From assembly GCA_041645535.1 (NCBI GenBank), contig JBAZPT010000001.1, forward strand, positions 124,001 through 188,000: a stretch of DNA of 64,000 nt, written 5' to 3'. The notes under the pieces were generated by a model, which worked only from the letters and a program-made list of their open reading frames with translations, was not told where the DNA came from and did no database searches. The stretch is from JBAZPT01 sp041645535. Lineage in GTDB: Bacteria > Patescibacteriota > Minisyncoccia > Moranbacterales > UBA2206. Both the position numbers and the translations under genes were made by a program. Numbering within the stretch: the stretch's first letter is position 1; every line of letters begins with the position of its first letter. This document shows positions 38,293 through 46,811 of this stretch, piece by piece.

Positions 38293-38678
38293 TGTTAAGA
38301 ATTTCCGGGGTAAATGTGCCCGATGAAAAAGCAATAGAAATCTCCCTGACTTATGTTTATGGCATAGGCAGATCAACAGCCGGAAAAATTCTGGATGAGC
38401 TGGGTATTCCCCGGGGAAAACGGACCAGGGATTTGGATGAATCGGAGCAGAATAAAATCCGTGAATATGTGGAAAAAAAGATCCGCGTGGAAGGCGAGCT
38501 GAAGCATTCAGTGAGAACCAATGTAAAAAGATTGAAAGAAATCGGATCCTATCGCGGAACGCGCCACCAAAAAGGCCTGCCGGTTCGCGGCCAGCGCACT
38601 AAAACCAATAATCGCACCGTGCGGGGAAATGTCAGAAAAACAATGGGCAGTGGAAGAGTCAAGACGGAAAAAACATAG
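38292..38678 (+). CDS. rpsM: 30S ribosomal protein uS13
   Basis: 128 aa. 'MLRISGVNVPDEKAIEISLT', 'YVYGIGRSTAGKILDELGI', 'GSYRGTRHQKGLPVRGQRTK' and the basic tail are diagnostic. The start is the ATG of MLRISG, not the in-frame TTG upstream. It sits at the head of the 30S contacting the 50S (B1 bridges) and P-site tRNA. It follows rpmJ in conserved order; the structured element between them probably influences its initiation. Confidence 0.98.
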   Translation: MLRISGVNVPDEKAIEISLTYVYGIGRSTAGKILDELGIPRGKRTRDLDESEQNKIREYVEKKIRVEGELKHSVRTNVKRLKEIGSYRGTRHQKGLPVRGQRTKTNNRTVRGNVRKTMGSGRVKTEKT

Positions 38679-38758
38679 GATTACGAACATACGAATTTAG
38701 CTAAATTACGAATTCGTATTTTAGCCCGATTCGTAAGTTTGTAAATGTAAAAGTTATT

Positions 38759-39235
38759 ATGAAGAAGGAAATCACTGCAAAAGAAGAAACCAAAAACGAA
38801 TCAGAATTAAAATCTGAAGTTTTAGACGCGGAAAAAAGTGCAGTTTCCGCCGAAGTGGAAAAGAAAAAGGCCAAGAAAATAAAAAGGCAAATTCAAAAAG
38901 GGCGCGCCGGGATCAAATGCACTTATAACAATACGATTGTCAGCATTGCGGATATCAATGGCAATATTCTGGGCTGGGCCTCTTCCGGGATGCTCGGATT
39001 CAAAGGAGCGAAAAAAGCGACTCCTTATGCCGCGACTCAAGTAGTGGCCAATGTGAGCGAGAAAGTTAAAAAATACGGCGTTTCCGAACTCGAAGTTTAT
39101 GTAAAAGGCGTTGGCAGCGGGCGCGAAGCTTCTATCAGAGCTTTGGCGAATAATGGTTTTGACCTGATAATGATCAAAGATGAAACTCCAATTCCGCATA
39201 ACGGCTGCCGGCCGAAAAAACCAAGACGGGTATAA
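38759..39235 (+). CDS. rpsK: 30S ribosomal protein uS11
   Basis: 158 aa. The core from residue ~48 is standard: 'GIKCTYNNTIVSIADINGNI', 'WASSGMLGFKGAKKATPYAA', 'GSGREASIRALANNGF', 'DETPIPHNGCRPKKPRRV'. A charged N-terminal extension of about 40 residues (Lys/Glu-rich) is extra compared with the usual 125-130 aa. It forms the 30S platform near the mRNA exit. The 80-nt gap to rpsM contains an imperfect ACGAATT-type hairpin. Confidence 0.97.
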   Translation: MKKEITAKEETKNESELKSEVLDAEKSAVSAEVEKKKAKKIKRQIQKGRAGIKCTYNNTIVSIADINGNILGWASSGMLGFKGAKKATPYAATQVVANVSEKVKKYGVSELEVYVKGVGSGREASIRALANNGFDLIMIKDETPIPHNGCRPKKPRRV

Positions 39236-39265
39236 TATTTGAATACATAATTTTTATAGAGAAAT

Positions 39266-39898
39266 ATGGCCAGAGATATAAATGCAAAATGCAGAAAATG
39301 CCGCCGAAGCAAAGAAAAGCTTTTTCTTAAAGGCGATCGTTGCGCGACGCCAAAATGCGCTTTAGTCCGACGGGCTTATGGTCCGGGAGTGCATGGCAAA
39401 AAAGGCAGCCGCAACCAAAGCGAATATGGAACTCAGCTGGCGGTAAAGCAAAAAATAAAAAGAATTTACGGCGTGCTGGAAGACCAATTCCGCCATCATT
39501 TTGACGAGGTGAAAAATAAGTCGGGAATGACGGGCGATCTGTTGATTTCCAGGCTGGAAAGACGGCTGGATAATGTCGTGTATAGAATTGGCTGGGCGGC
39601 TTCCCGCGCGCAAGCGAGACAGCTGGTGAATCACGGCCTTATCGCGGTCAACGGCAAAAAAGTTGATATTCCTTCTTTTGAAGTTAAGTTGGGCCATGTC
39701 GTGTCAATCAATAAATCAAAAGCGGAAAAAACATATTTTAAAAACTTGGAGCAATTTATCAAAAACAAGAAAGATTTTCCCAAGTGGATTAATTTTGACA
39801 AAACCAAGCTCGAAGGGACCGTTACTGGAAATCCGGAAAGAGATGATATCGGAATTAATGTTGACGCGCAGGTAGTGGTAGAATATTATTCTAGATAA
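39266..39898 (+). CDS. rpsD: 30S ribosomal protein uS4
   Basis: 210 aa. An N-terminal zinc-type motif is preserved: 'CRKCRRSKEKLFLKGDRCATPKC', 'RRAYGPGVHGKKG'. The S4 RNA-binding domain follows ('SRLERRLDNVVYRIGWAASR', 'ARQLVNHGLIAVNGKKVDIPS'). The four Cys identify the C+ form of S4. It nucleates 30S assembly, and in other bacteria it regulates the alpha operon. Standard position between rpsK and rpoA. Confidence 0.98.
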   Translation: MARDINAKCRKCRRSKEKLFLKGDRCATPKCALVRRAYGPGVHGKKGSRNQSEYGTQLAVKQKIKRIYGVLEDQFRHHFDEVKNKSGMTGDLLISRLERRLDNVVYRIGWAASRAQARQLVNHGLIAVNGKKVDIPSFEVKLGHVVSINKSKAEKTYFKNLEQFIKNKKDFPKWINFDKTKLEGTVTGNPERDDIGINVDAQVVVEYYSR

Positions 39899-39967
39899 TT
39901 TTTTTGTTTAATAAAAATATTAGCGAGCTAAATATTTTAACCCGCTGGTAAAAAATAAATTAAATTT

Positions 39968-40981
39968 ATGCAAGCAATAACACTTCCGCACAAGCCTAAA
40001 TATACCAGCGCTGACGGAAAAAGCGGAAAATTTGAAATCGAAGGCTGCTATCCGGGATATGGGATGACCCTGGGAAACGCCCTGCGCAGGGTTTTGCTTT
40101 CTTCGCTTTCCGGAGCCGCTATTACTTCAGTTAAGATAAAAGGCGTAACGCATGAGTTCTCGACCATCCCGGATGTTTTGGAAGATGTAATCCAGATTAT
40201 TCTTAATTTGAAACAGGTCAGATTCAAATCATATAAAAATGAACCGGTGAAGGCCACGCTGAAAGTTAAAGGAGAAAAAGCGGTCAATGCAGGGATGTTT
40301 GTCTGCCCTTCTGACATCGAGGTTATAAACAAAGACGCGCACATCGCAACAATTACCAATCCGAAAGGCGAGCTGGAAATTGAAATCGAAGTTGCCAGCG
40401 GCATCGGCTATGTCCCGGTTGAACAGCAGGAAAAGTCGGAAAAAGAAATAGGCGTAATCGCGGTGGATGCCATTTATACTCCGGTGCGCAGAGTTAACTA
40501 TATTGTGGATAATATGCGCGTTGGGAAAAGAACTGATTTTGAGAAAATTACTTTAGATATCAGCACGGATGGCAGCCTAACTCCGCAGGAAGCTTTTGCC
40601 AGGGCGATTGAAATCTTAGTCAGCCAGTTTTCAACGCTGGCCGAGTTAGACGAAGCAGCTGAAATAAATTCGAAAGACGAAGCTGAAAAAGAAAAAAAGG
40701 AAAGCAAGAAAGCCAAGGCGGAAGACGAAAAAGCGAAGGAGGCTAAAGAAGCGAAGGAAGCCAAAGAAGAAAAAGAGGATCCGAAAAAAATAGAAGTTAC
40801 GACGCTGAAAAATCTTTCCACCCGCACTCTGAATGTTTTGGAAAAAAATAAAATCGGAGTCATTGGAGATATTGTAAAATTGAATGAAGCCCAGCTTTCT
40901 GAATTGGACGGCATGGGAGCCAAGGGACTCAAAGAAATTAAAAAAGCCGTTGGCGATTTCGGCCTAGTGCTCAAATCATAA
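39968..40981 (+). CDS. rpoA: RNA polymerase subunit alpha
   Basis: 337 aa. The N-terminal assembly domain is clear ('GMTLGNALRRVLLSSLSGAA', 'VLEDVIQIILNLKQVRF', 'RVNYIVDNMRVGKRTDFEKI'), and so is the C-terminal domain ('LKNLSTRTLNVLEKNKIGVI', 'LSELDGMGAKGLKEIKKAV'). The linker between them is a very long Lys/Glu/Ala repeat (EAKEAKEAKEEKED-like). It forms the dimeric platform for beta/beta' assembly, and the CTD contacts upstream DNA and activators. Confidence 0.98.
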   Translation: MQAITLPHKPKYTSADGKSGKFEIEGCYPGYGMTLGNALRRVLLSSLSGAAITSVKIKGVTHEFSTIPDVLEDVIQIILNLKQVRFKSYKNEPVKATLKVKGEKAVNAGMFVCPSDIEVINKDAHIATITNPKGELEIEIEVASGIGYVPVEQQEKSEKEIGVIAVDAIYTPVRRVNYIVDNMRVGKRTDFEKITLDISTDGSLTPQEAFARAIEILVSQFSTLAELDEAAEINSKDEAEKEKKESKKAKAEDEKAKEAKEAKEAKEEKEDPKKIEVTTLKNLSTRTLNVLEKNKIGVIGDIVKLNEAQLSELDGMGAKGLKEIKKAVGDFGLVLKS

Positions 40982-40989
40982 AGTATGAA

Positions 40990-41090
40990 CCCCGTTAGAG
41001 ATTTGACTAATCTAGCTGGGTTAAATAAATTATTAATAGATTTTCAAGCATTATTTTAAAAATAATAAGCTCGTAAAATCTCTAACGGGG
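40990..41090. mobile_element. CCCC...GGGG hairpin element inserted in the rplQ start region
   Basis: 101 bp. Arms CCCCGTTAGAGATTTgAC/GTaAAATCTCTAACGGGG with A-T to G-C and T-A to A-T exchanges relative to the 37909 copy, which maintain pairing. It shares the AATCTAGCTGGG and ATAAGC core segments. It is flanked by TGAA (40986-40989, 41091-41094); joining the flanks gives ATGAAACATCAAAAG, the normal rplQ start. Confidence 0.85.
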
Positions 41091-41455
41091 TGAAACATCA
41101 AAAGAAAGGCAGAAAATTCGGTCGGGTCAAAAATCAGCGTGAAGCATTGCTGCGCGGCCTTTTGAGCAGTCTGATAATGAAGGAAAAAATCGAAACAACG
41201 GAAGCCAAAGCCAAGGAAACAAAAGGACTGATTGACCAGCTTATCAACAAGGCCAAAAAAGCGAACAAAGAAAGCGCCCAAAAAGTGGCAGTTTTGCGCG
41301 ACTTGCGCAACGCTCTGCCGCTCCAAGCCGTAAAAAAATTAAGCGGAGCATTTTTGGAAAAATTTGAAAAGAGAAATAGCGGTTATGCCCGCGTCATCAA
41401 ACTGGCCAAGAGAAAAAGCGACGCGGCCCGGATGGCGATAATTGAATTTGTTTAA
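41090..41455 (+). CDS. rplQ: 50S ribosomal protein bL17
   Basis: 121 aa. 'MKHQKKGRKFGRVKNQREAL', 'LRGLLSSLIMKEKIETTEAK', 'NSGYARVIKLAKRKSDAARM' are typical. As in rpmJ it starts at GTG, formed by the last G of an inserted hairpin plus TG of the flanking TGAA repeat; the ancestral ATG lies at 40985. bL17 sits near the polypeptide exit tunnel. It follows rpoA in the conserved gene order. Confidence 0.97.
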   Translation: MKHQKKGRKFGRVKNQREALLRGLLSSLIMKEKIETTEAKAKETKGLIDQLINKAKKANKESAQKVAVLRDLRNALPLQAVKKLSGAFLEKFEKRNSGYARVIKLAKRKSDAARMAIIEFV

Positions 41456-41466
41456 AGGATACTAAT

Positions 41467-41853
41467 ATGCAGAGAAAATATCATTTATTTGACGCGCAAG
41501 GCAAAGTATTTGGACGGATGGCGACTGAAATCGCTTTGATTTTGCGCGGGAAAAACAAGGTTGATTTTACGCCCCATATAGATGGCGGAGATTTTGTGGT
41601 GGTGATCAATGCGGACGGCGTGATAGCTAAAGGCAACAAAATGCTGGGGAAAATTTATCATCGCTATAGCGGTTATCCTGGAGGCATTACATCAGTGACG
41701 CTCAAAGATCAGATTAAAAACGATTCGCGCAAAGTCATCCAGTCAGCGGTTTATGGTATGCTGGCGAAAAATAAACTGCGCGATGAAATGATGAAAAGGC
41801 TTTTTATTTATAAAGACGACAAGCATAATCACAAAATTGATATAACACACTAA
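41467..41853 (+). CDS. rplM: 50S ribosomal protein uL13
   Basis: 128 aa. 'YHLFDAQGKVFGRMATEIAL', 'ILRGKNKVDFTPHIDGGDFV', 'YHRYSGYPGGITSVTLK', 'AVYGMLAKNKLRDEMMKRL' match uL13 closely. An early 50S assembly protein, paired with rpsI immediately downstream, as in most bacteria. Confidence 0.98.
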   Translation: MQRKYHLFDAQGKVFGRMATEIALILRGKNKVDFTPHIDGGDFVVVINADGVIAKGNKMLGKIYHRYSGYPGGITSVTLKDQIKNDSRKVIQSAVYGMLAKNKLRDEMMKRLFIYKDDKHNHKIDITH

Positions 41854-41861
41854 ATAATATT

Positions 41862-42356
41862 ATGGCGGTTAAAAAAGTTAAAGAACCTGCCCGCAATGCT
41901 GCGCATAGCGCTGCAGGCGGGAAAAAAGAAGAATTAAAAGAGGAAGCTAAAATTTCAAAGGAGGTTTACTTTTACGCGGTTGGCAAAAGAAAAACCGCGA
42001 TCGCGCAGGTGCGGATCTATCCCGAAAGCAAAGAAGTCAAGGGAATTTTTGTGAATAAAAAAGAAGTGGAAAAATATTTTCCAATTACGCGCCTCAAAGA
42101 AACAGCAGTGGCGCCTCTTCTGGCAACAGCCAATCTGGAAAAATTCGGCGTGGCGGTGAGAATTTCCGGCGGAGGAATTTCAGGCCAGGCGGAAGCGATG
42201 CGGCTGGGAATCGCAAGAGCTTTGGTAAAATTTGACGAAACGCTCAAAAAGCAACTCCGAACTCTTGGATATATGACGCGCGACGCGCGAATTGTTGAAC
42301 GCAAAAAACCAGGCCTGAAGAAGGCGAGACGAGCGCCACAGTGGGCAAAAAGATAG
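41862..42356 (+). CDS. rpsI: 30S ribosomal protein uS9
   Basis: 164 aa. The core is uS9: 'YFYAVGKRKTAIAQVRIYPE', 'VRISGGGISGQAEAMRLGIA', 'GYMTRDARIVERKKPGLKKA' and the basic tail ending QWAKR that reaches the P-site tRNA. A 30-residue N-terminal extension contains PARNAAHSAAGGK from the PARN palindrome (41885-41920). Last gene of the ribosomal cluster; a bidirectional terminator follows. Confidence 0.97.
   Translation: MAVKKVKEPARNAAHSAAGGKKEELKEEAKISKEVYFYAVGKRKTAIAQVRIYPESKEVKGIFVNKKEVEKYFPITRLKETAVAPLLATANLEKFGVAVRISGGGISGQAEAMRLGIARALVKFDETLKKQLRTLGYMTRDARIVERKKPGLKKARRAPQWAKR
41885..41920 (+). repeat. PARN-family palindrome in rpsI
   Basis: CCTGCCCGC...GCAGGCGGG with a GCGC...GCGC inner stem, in frame (PARNAAHSAAGG), 8 codons after the start. 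Confidence 0.9.
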
Positions 42357-42390
42357 AATTTTATACATTCCTGCGACTTTTTAGATAATA

Positions 42391-42418
42391 AAAAATGGCT
42401 GTAATAGGCCATTTTTTT
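42391..42418. terminator. Bidirectional terminator between rpsI and the PEGA gene
   Basis: AAAAATGGC...GGCCATTTTTTT hairpin with T-runs on both strands at the convergent junction. Confidence 0.85.
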
Positions 42419-43964
42419 ACTGTTGTGCTGGCGGGAAGATGCCAAGGAAGGCGCCGGGTTCCGGGAAGATAATATTGTATAAATCCGAAGCATCGCCGTT
42501 TTGGTCGATGAAAAAAAGCCTTTCTGAAGAATGATTGTAAGTAAGCTTAGGTTCGCCGCCGCCGGTTTTTAAAATATCCATACAATTGCGGTGGTCGCGC
42601 GAATCCAGTTCGATTATTTTTACATACGAACCGGCCGAAAAAATAATATGCTCATAATCCTTGAACCACTGGATGTTTTTGAGGTTTTCCGAATAGCGGG
42701 TGACGGATTGAATTTCATTTTCCGCTCTTTCCGGCTGGACGCTCCAGTCGCGCAAAAAGTAGGTGAAGATTTCGTTGTCGCTCGCGAAGAGAAGTTTCTT
42801 GCCGTCGTCGGAAAACTGAAAACTTTGAATGTTGTCGCCCAATTTTCGAAAATATGTGTCGTGCTCGCCCTTGTTGTAAATAAAAAATTCGTGATTTGAG
42901 TTTAAAAAAGCTATCCGGTCATCGTCATAAATAACTAGTTTTTTTGTTGGTGATACAGGGGTGTCTGGAAAATTGTTGGTGAGTTGCGCGGTAGACGCGG
43001 TGCCGTCCAGGCTGGTTTTGAAAACCAGTTCATTGGGAGTCTGGGTATAATAAACAGAATTTTTGGACAAATCGAAAGCGCTAACATTGTCGGCGATAAG
43101 TTTCAGATCGTTTTTATTAGTTATATTGGCGCGATACAGTCTGTTTTCACTTAAGAAAAACAAATAATTTTTATCCCTGGGATCCCAGCGGACATTTTGG
43201 ATATCTTCTTTTTCCAGGAAGGAGTTCAAATTAAATGAGCTGTCATTGGACGGATTGGCAATGAAATAGTGATATTTTTCGATAGTTTGATTATCAGCGG
43301 GAAGCGCTGCTGTTTTTATTTTAGAAAGAGGATTTTCTTTTATCGTCGGCGCGGGAACGGAAAGCTTAACCGGCACAGAAAGATAATCTTCATTGGGGGA
43401 CCATTCAATATTTTCTTCGCGAGTTTTGTCGTCAAAAACTGAACCCGGAAAAGAAAAAGAATTGTCGATAGTTTTTCCGGCAATGTTTAAAATTTTCATT
43501 TCAACGCCTGCGTCCGTATTTTTAACCAGAGCGATATTTTTGTCCGTAGGGGAAATAAAAAAGTTGTCAAGTCCTTGGGTTTCAAGGGTGGTGCGCGCGT
43601 AGTCTTTGCGGACCAGGAGAATGTTCCAAAATTCGCTGGCCAGGCCGCTGTGTACATCGGTTTTTTTGGTCCAAGTTTGGAATCCGTCCGCGCCAAGCGA
43701 AATCTCGTAACTTCCTGGGATAAATCCGGTTAGAGTATAGGAGCTGTTAATGCGGTTGATTTTTTTGGATGTTTCCAGTTTTCCATTAACATAAGAGTTA
43801 AAATCCTGGGGGTTGGTTTTCAACATAATGGAACCGCTGTGCACAAAAACACCCCGACTGAAATCGAAGCGGTAGCCACGGGCATTCATAATGATTGACG
43901 GCGCGACAATAAAAAAGAGAGCCACGAGCGTCCAAAAAAATATCCTTCTTTTTAGCTTTTCCAT
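42417..43964 (-). CDS. PEGA-domain / beta-propeller-like envelope protein
   Basis: 515 aa from Met 43964 (a GGAG site lies 7 nt upstream). One N-terminal transmembrane helix ('FFWTLVALFFIVAPSIIMNA') is followed by a PEGA domain ('SIMLKTNPQDFNSYVNGKLE', 'LTGFIPGSYEISLGADGFQ'). A long region of repeated ~40-residue blades then follows ('NIEWSPNEDYLSVPV', 'NVRWDPRDKNYLFFLSE', 'SFQFSDDGKKLLFASD'), suggesting a beta-propeller outside the membrane. Function unknown; likely a surface or cell-wall associated protein. Confidence 0.8.
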   Translation of the reverse strand: MEKLKRRIFFWTLVALFFIVAPSIIMNARGYRFDFSRGVFVHSGSIMLKTNPQDFNSYVNGKLETSKKINRINSSYTLTGFIPGSYEISLGADGFQTWTKKTDVHSGLASEFWNILLVRKDYARTTLETQGLDNFFISPTDKNIALVKNTDAGVEMKILNIAGKTIDNSFSFPGSVFDDKTREENIEWSPNEDYLSVPVKLSVPAPTIKENPLSKIKTAALPADNQTIEKYHYFIANPSNDSSFNLNSFLEKEDIQNVRWDPRDKNYLFFLSENRLYRANITNKNDLKLIADNVSAFDLSKNSVYYTQTPNELVFKTSLDGTASTAQLTNNFPDTPVSPTKKLVIYDDDRIAFLNSNHEFFIYNKGEHDTYFRKLGDNIQSFQFSDDGKKLLFASDNEIFTYFLRDWSVQPERAENEIQSVTRYSENLKNIQWFKDYEHIIFSAGSYVKIIELDSRDHRNCMDILKTGGGEPKLTYNHSSERLFFIDQNGDASDLYNIIFPEPGAFLGIFPPAQQ

Positions 43965-43989
43965 ATCAGGCTCCATCTTAGCCCTAAAA

Positions 43990-44018
43990 TTGACAAAAGT
44001 CAAACCAGGCGATATACT
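43990..44018 (+). promoter_or_regulatory. Promoter of rplU
   Basis: TTGACA, 17 nt, TATACT, 28 nt upstream of the rplU start and overlapping the divergent PEGA gene's upstream region. Confidence 0.7.
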
Positions 44019-44046
44019 ATCTTATGTAACTATTAGACAATTTATT

Positions 44047-44355
44047 ATGTTAGCTATCATTAAAACCGGAGGAAAACAATATAAAGTCAAGGTCGGGGAC
44101 AAAATCAAGGTGGAAAAACTGGAAGGCGCAGAGGGGAGCAAAATCACTTTTGAGGAGGTCTTATTTTTGGGCGATGAAAAAAGCGTGAAAGTCGGAGCTC
44201 CCGTGGTTAAAGGCGCGAAAGTTGAGGGAAAAATTCTTAAAACCGCCAAGCAAAAAAAAGTAACCGGCATCAAGCACAAGGCTAAGAAAAGATATATGGT
44301 AAAATTCGGACATCGGCAGACAATGACGGAAGTGGAGATTACCAAAATCGCGTAA
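44047..44355 (+). CDS. rplU: 50S ribosomal protein bL21
   Basis: 102 aa. The start at ATG 44047 gives the family N-terminus 'MLAIIKTGGKQYKVKVGDKI'; the C-terminus 'HKAKKRYMVKFGHRQTMTEV' is also standard. Usually rpmA (bL27) follows rplU. Here a terminator and an unrelated minus-strand gene follow instead, so rpmA must be elsewhere. Confidence 0.97.
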   Translation: MLAIIKTGGKQYKVKVGDKIKVEKLEGAEGSKITFEEVLFLGDEKSVKVGAPVVKGAKVEGKILKTAKQKKVTGIKHKAKKRYMVKFGHRQTMTEVEITKIA

Positions 44356-44407
44356 AGAATATTAGATTTTTTTACATGCTCGATTAGTTTATTTTTTAAA
44401 AGCTTAT

Positions 44408-44462
44408 TATAAAAAAAGAGCCCGGACGCGAGAATCAAATGATTCTCGGCCGGGTGCTTGCC
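44408..44462. terminator. Terminator between rplU and the 74-aa gene
   Basis: GCCCGGacgCGAGAATC/GATTCTCGgCCGGGTGC hairpin; a clear T7 run follows on the minus strand, and it may also stop rplU transcription. Confidence 0.8.
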
Positions 44463-44687
44463 TTAAAAAAGGCAGTGGTCCTCAAAGGTTACAGGAAAAG
44501 CTGAGCGCAATTTTCTTGTTCTCTTAATTTCTGGAGCATACAAAATACCACAGACCGGACCATCAGGATTTGCGCAAGTGCAATCCTCGCATGAAACATG
44601 TTTTTTGCATTCCTGTGTGATTGTTTGGTGAATTTGCAATGCCGTTGCTAATCGCAAATGTATACTCTGTTTTTGATTTCCCGCCAT
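44463..44687 (-). CDS. Small Cys-rich protein, 74 aa
   Basis: Not recognised. It starts 8 nt after an AGGAGGTG site and ends directly at a strong terminator, so it is probably real. An N-terminal helical part ('IHLRLATALQIHQTITQECK') precedes a Cys cluster 'HVSCEDCTCANPDGPVCG', possibly a metal site, and a basic tail. No signal sequence. Confidence 0.65.
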   Translation of the reverse strand: MAGNQKQSIHLRLATALQIHQTITQECKKHVSCEDCTCANPDGPVCGILYAPEIKRTRKLRSAFPVTFEDHCLF

Positions 44688-44759
44688 TTTTACACCTCCT
44701 AAAATTTTTTAGTGGTTTATATTTCAGTTCTAATATTTGCCATTTTAACGAACCATCCA

Positions 44760-45353
44760 TTATACCAGTTCCCGGCGGTTTGTCAAGGCCGCGGAAAGGG
44801 TGGCTTCGTCGGCGTATTCAATGTCGCCGCCGGTAGCCATACCTTTGGCCAATCTGGATATTTTTATTTTCGCGTCTTGGTCTTTAATTTTTCTTTTTAT
44901 ATATAAAGCTGTGGCGTCGCCCTCAGTGGTCGGGTTGGTAGCGAGGATTATTTCCGCGATCTTTTCTTTTTTTATTCTAGCTAAAAGTTCGGAAATTTTC
45001 AAATCTTTATTATCCGCATTGGAAAAAATGACTCCGCCCAAAACATGATACAGGCCAAGGAAGGTTCCAGTCCGTTCGATGGAAATTATATCCAGCGGTT
45101 CTTCAACTACGCAAATGACCGCCTGGTCTCTTTTGGAATTTTTGCATATTTCACACAGTTCTTCTTCGGCGATGTTGAAACATTTCCGGCAGGAGCGAAG
45201 ATTTTGGAGAGCCAGTAGATTTTCGGAAAAATTTCTAATCTTATCCTTGTCTTGTTTGAACAAAAACAAAACCAGCCGTTCAGCCATTTTAGGACCAACC
45301 GATGGCAGTGAAGAGAAGTTTTCAATTAATTTTTTAAAAGTTTTTGGAAACAT
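44760..45353 (-). CDS. recR: Recombination mediator RecR
   Basis: 197 aa. An HhH motif ('FSSLPSVGPKMAERLVLFLF'), a Cys4 zinc finger ('CRKCFNIAEEELCEIC'), and a TOPRIM domain ('VCVVEEPLDIISIERTGTF', 'YHVLGGVIFSNADNKDL', 'EIILATNPTTEGDATALYI'). With RecO/RecF it loads RecA on SSB-coated DNA. It follows dnaB by one base on the minus strand. Confidence 0.96.
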   Translation of the reverse strand: MFPKTFKKLIENFSSLPSVGPKMAERLVLFLFKQDKDKIRNFSENLLALQNLRSCRKCFNIAEEELCEICKNSKRDQAVICVVEEPLDIISIERTGTFLGLYHVLGGVIFSNADNKDLKISELLARIKKEKIAEIILATNPTTEGDATALYIKRKIKDQDAKIKISRLAKGMATGGDIEYADEATLSAALTNRRELV

Positions 45354-45354
45354 T

Positions 45355-46716
45355 TTATTCGGTGTGGGCGCGTTCTAATGATTTAAAAGTAGTGGAAGTT
45401 TCGTTGAAATAAAGAGAGAATCTGCCGACGGGACCGTTACGGTGTTTGGCGACATGGATTTCCACGATATTTTTGTTTGGCGTGTCCGGTTTTTCGCGGT
45501 CTTCGCGGTAGAGGAACATAACAATGTCCGCGTCTTGTTCAATGGAGCCTGATTCGCGCAGATCGGAAAGCTTGGGAATTTGCGGGCTTCTTGATTCCAC
45601 GGCGCGGGACAACTGGGAAAGCGCGATGACTGGGATATTCAATTCTTTGGCCAGCTGTTTCAAAGCGCGGGAAATTTCCGAAATTTCGTTGACGCGGTTG
45701 TCGCCGCCGCCGCTGCGCCCTTCCATCAGTTGCAGGTAGTCGACAATAATCAAGCCGACATTATGTTCGGCTTGCAGGCGCCGGGCCATAGTGCGGATTT
45801 CCATAACATTGGACGAGCCGGCGTCATCGATGAAAATCGGAGCCTCGCTCAAAATGCCCATCGCTTCGCCGATGCGCTGGAAATCATCATCGCCTTCTTC
45901 AGATTTGAGATTGCCGGTGCGCAAGCGCCAGAGATCCACGCCGGATTGGGCCGCCAGCATTCTGTCAATGAGCTGGTCAGAGGACATTTCTAAGGAAAAT
46001 ATGCCAACCGGAATTTTTTCCCGAATGGAAACCTGGCGCGCCAAGTCTAAGGCGAGAGTAGTTTTTCCAATGGATGGACGGGCAGCGATAATAACCAAAT
46101 CCGATTTTTGAAAACCGGCCAGAATGTTGTCCATATCCGGAAACCCGCTGGGAATGCCGCGCAGCTTGTGGTCGCCTTTATGCAATTCGTCGATGCGGTT
46201 GAAAGCCGCTTCCAAAATTGTTTTGATCGGCACAAAATCCTGTTTGATATATTTTTGCGAAACGCTAAAAAGTTTTTGTTCGGCTTCGTCCAAAACTTTT
46301 TCCACATCTTCGGACTCATTATATCCCAATTCCACGATTTCGCTGGCGGTGGTGATGAGTTTTCGCAGCGTGGATTTTTTTTGAACGACTTTGGCGTAAT
46401 GGACGATGTTGGAAGCGGATGGAACGGAGTTTACCAGATCGGTGAGATAGCTCGAACCGCCGACCTTGTCCAATAATTTCTTTTCCTCGAGACGGTTGGA
46501 AAGCGAAAGCACATCAATCGGTTCGCGCTGTTCGTAAAGTTCCACCATCGCTTCATAAATGGCGTTGTGGTCGTCTTTATAAAAATCGCCGATGCGGATC
46601 AGATTGGCAACTTTAATAATCGCGTCTTTGTCGAGCATCAACGCGCCAAGTACCGAGCGTTCAGCTTCGATATTTTGCGGGGGAACTTTTAAGTTTTCGT
46701 TGGAAGTCTTAGCCAT
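45355..46716 (-). CDS. dnaB: Replicative DNA helicase DnaB
   Basis: 453 aa. N-terminal domain 'PPQNIEAERSVLGALMLDKD'; RecA-like ATPase with Walker A 'LVIIAARPSIGKTTLALDLA', H1a 'IGIFSLEMSSDQL', Walker B 'VGLIIVDYLQLMEGRS', and arginine-finger region 'LRESGSIEQDADIVMFLYRE'. Walker A reads RPSIGKT (Ser for the common Gly, Ile for Met). It unwinds the fork ahead of DNA polymerase III. Upstream of recR. Confidence 0.97.
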   Translation of the reverse strand: MAKTSNENLKVPPQNIEAERSVLGALMLDKDAIIKVANLIRIGDFYKDDHNAIYEAMVELYEQREPIDVLSLSNRLEEKKLLDKVGGSSYLTDLVNSVPSASNIVHYAKVVQKKSTLRKLITTASEIVELGYNESEDVEKVLDEAEQKLFSVSQKYIKQDFVPIKTILEAAFNRIDELHKGDHKLRGIPSGFPDMDNILAGFQKSDLVIIAARPSIGKTTLALDLARQVSIREKIPVGIFSLEMSSDQLIDRMLAAQSGVDLWRLRTGNLKSEEGDDDFQRIGEAMGILSEAPIFIDDAGSSNVMEIRTMARRLQAEHNVGLIIVDYLQLMEGRSGGGDNRVNEISEISRALKQLAKELNIPVIALSQLSRAVESRSPQIPKLSDLRESGSIEQDADIVMFLYREDREKPDTPNKNIVEIHVAKHRNGPVGRFSLYFNETSTTFKSLERAHTE

Positions 46717-46772
46717 AAGTTTCTTTATTATACCAGTCTAATTTTCAAAATCAAATGCAAATTCATGCCCAG

Positions 46773-46802
46773 ATTATGCCGAGTTTGTGAACAGGTTGAC
46801 AA
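46773..46802 (-). promoter_or_regulatory. Putative dnaB promoter
   Basis: Minus strand: TTGTCA, 18 nt, CATAAT, about 57 nt upstream of dnaB. Confidence 0.4.
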
Positions 46803-46811
46803 AGTGATAGT

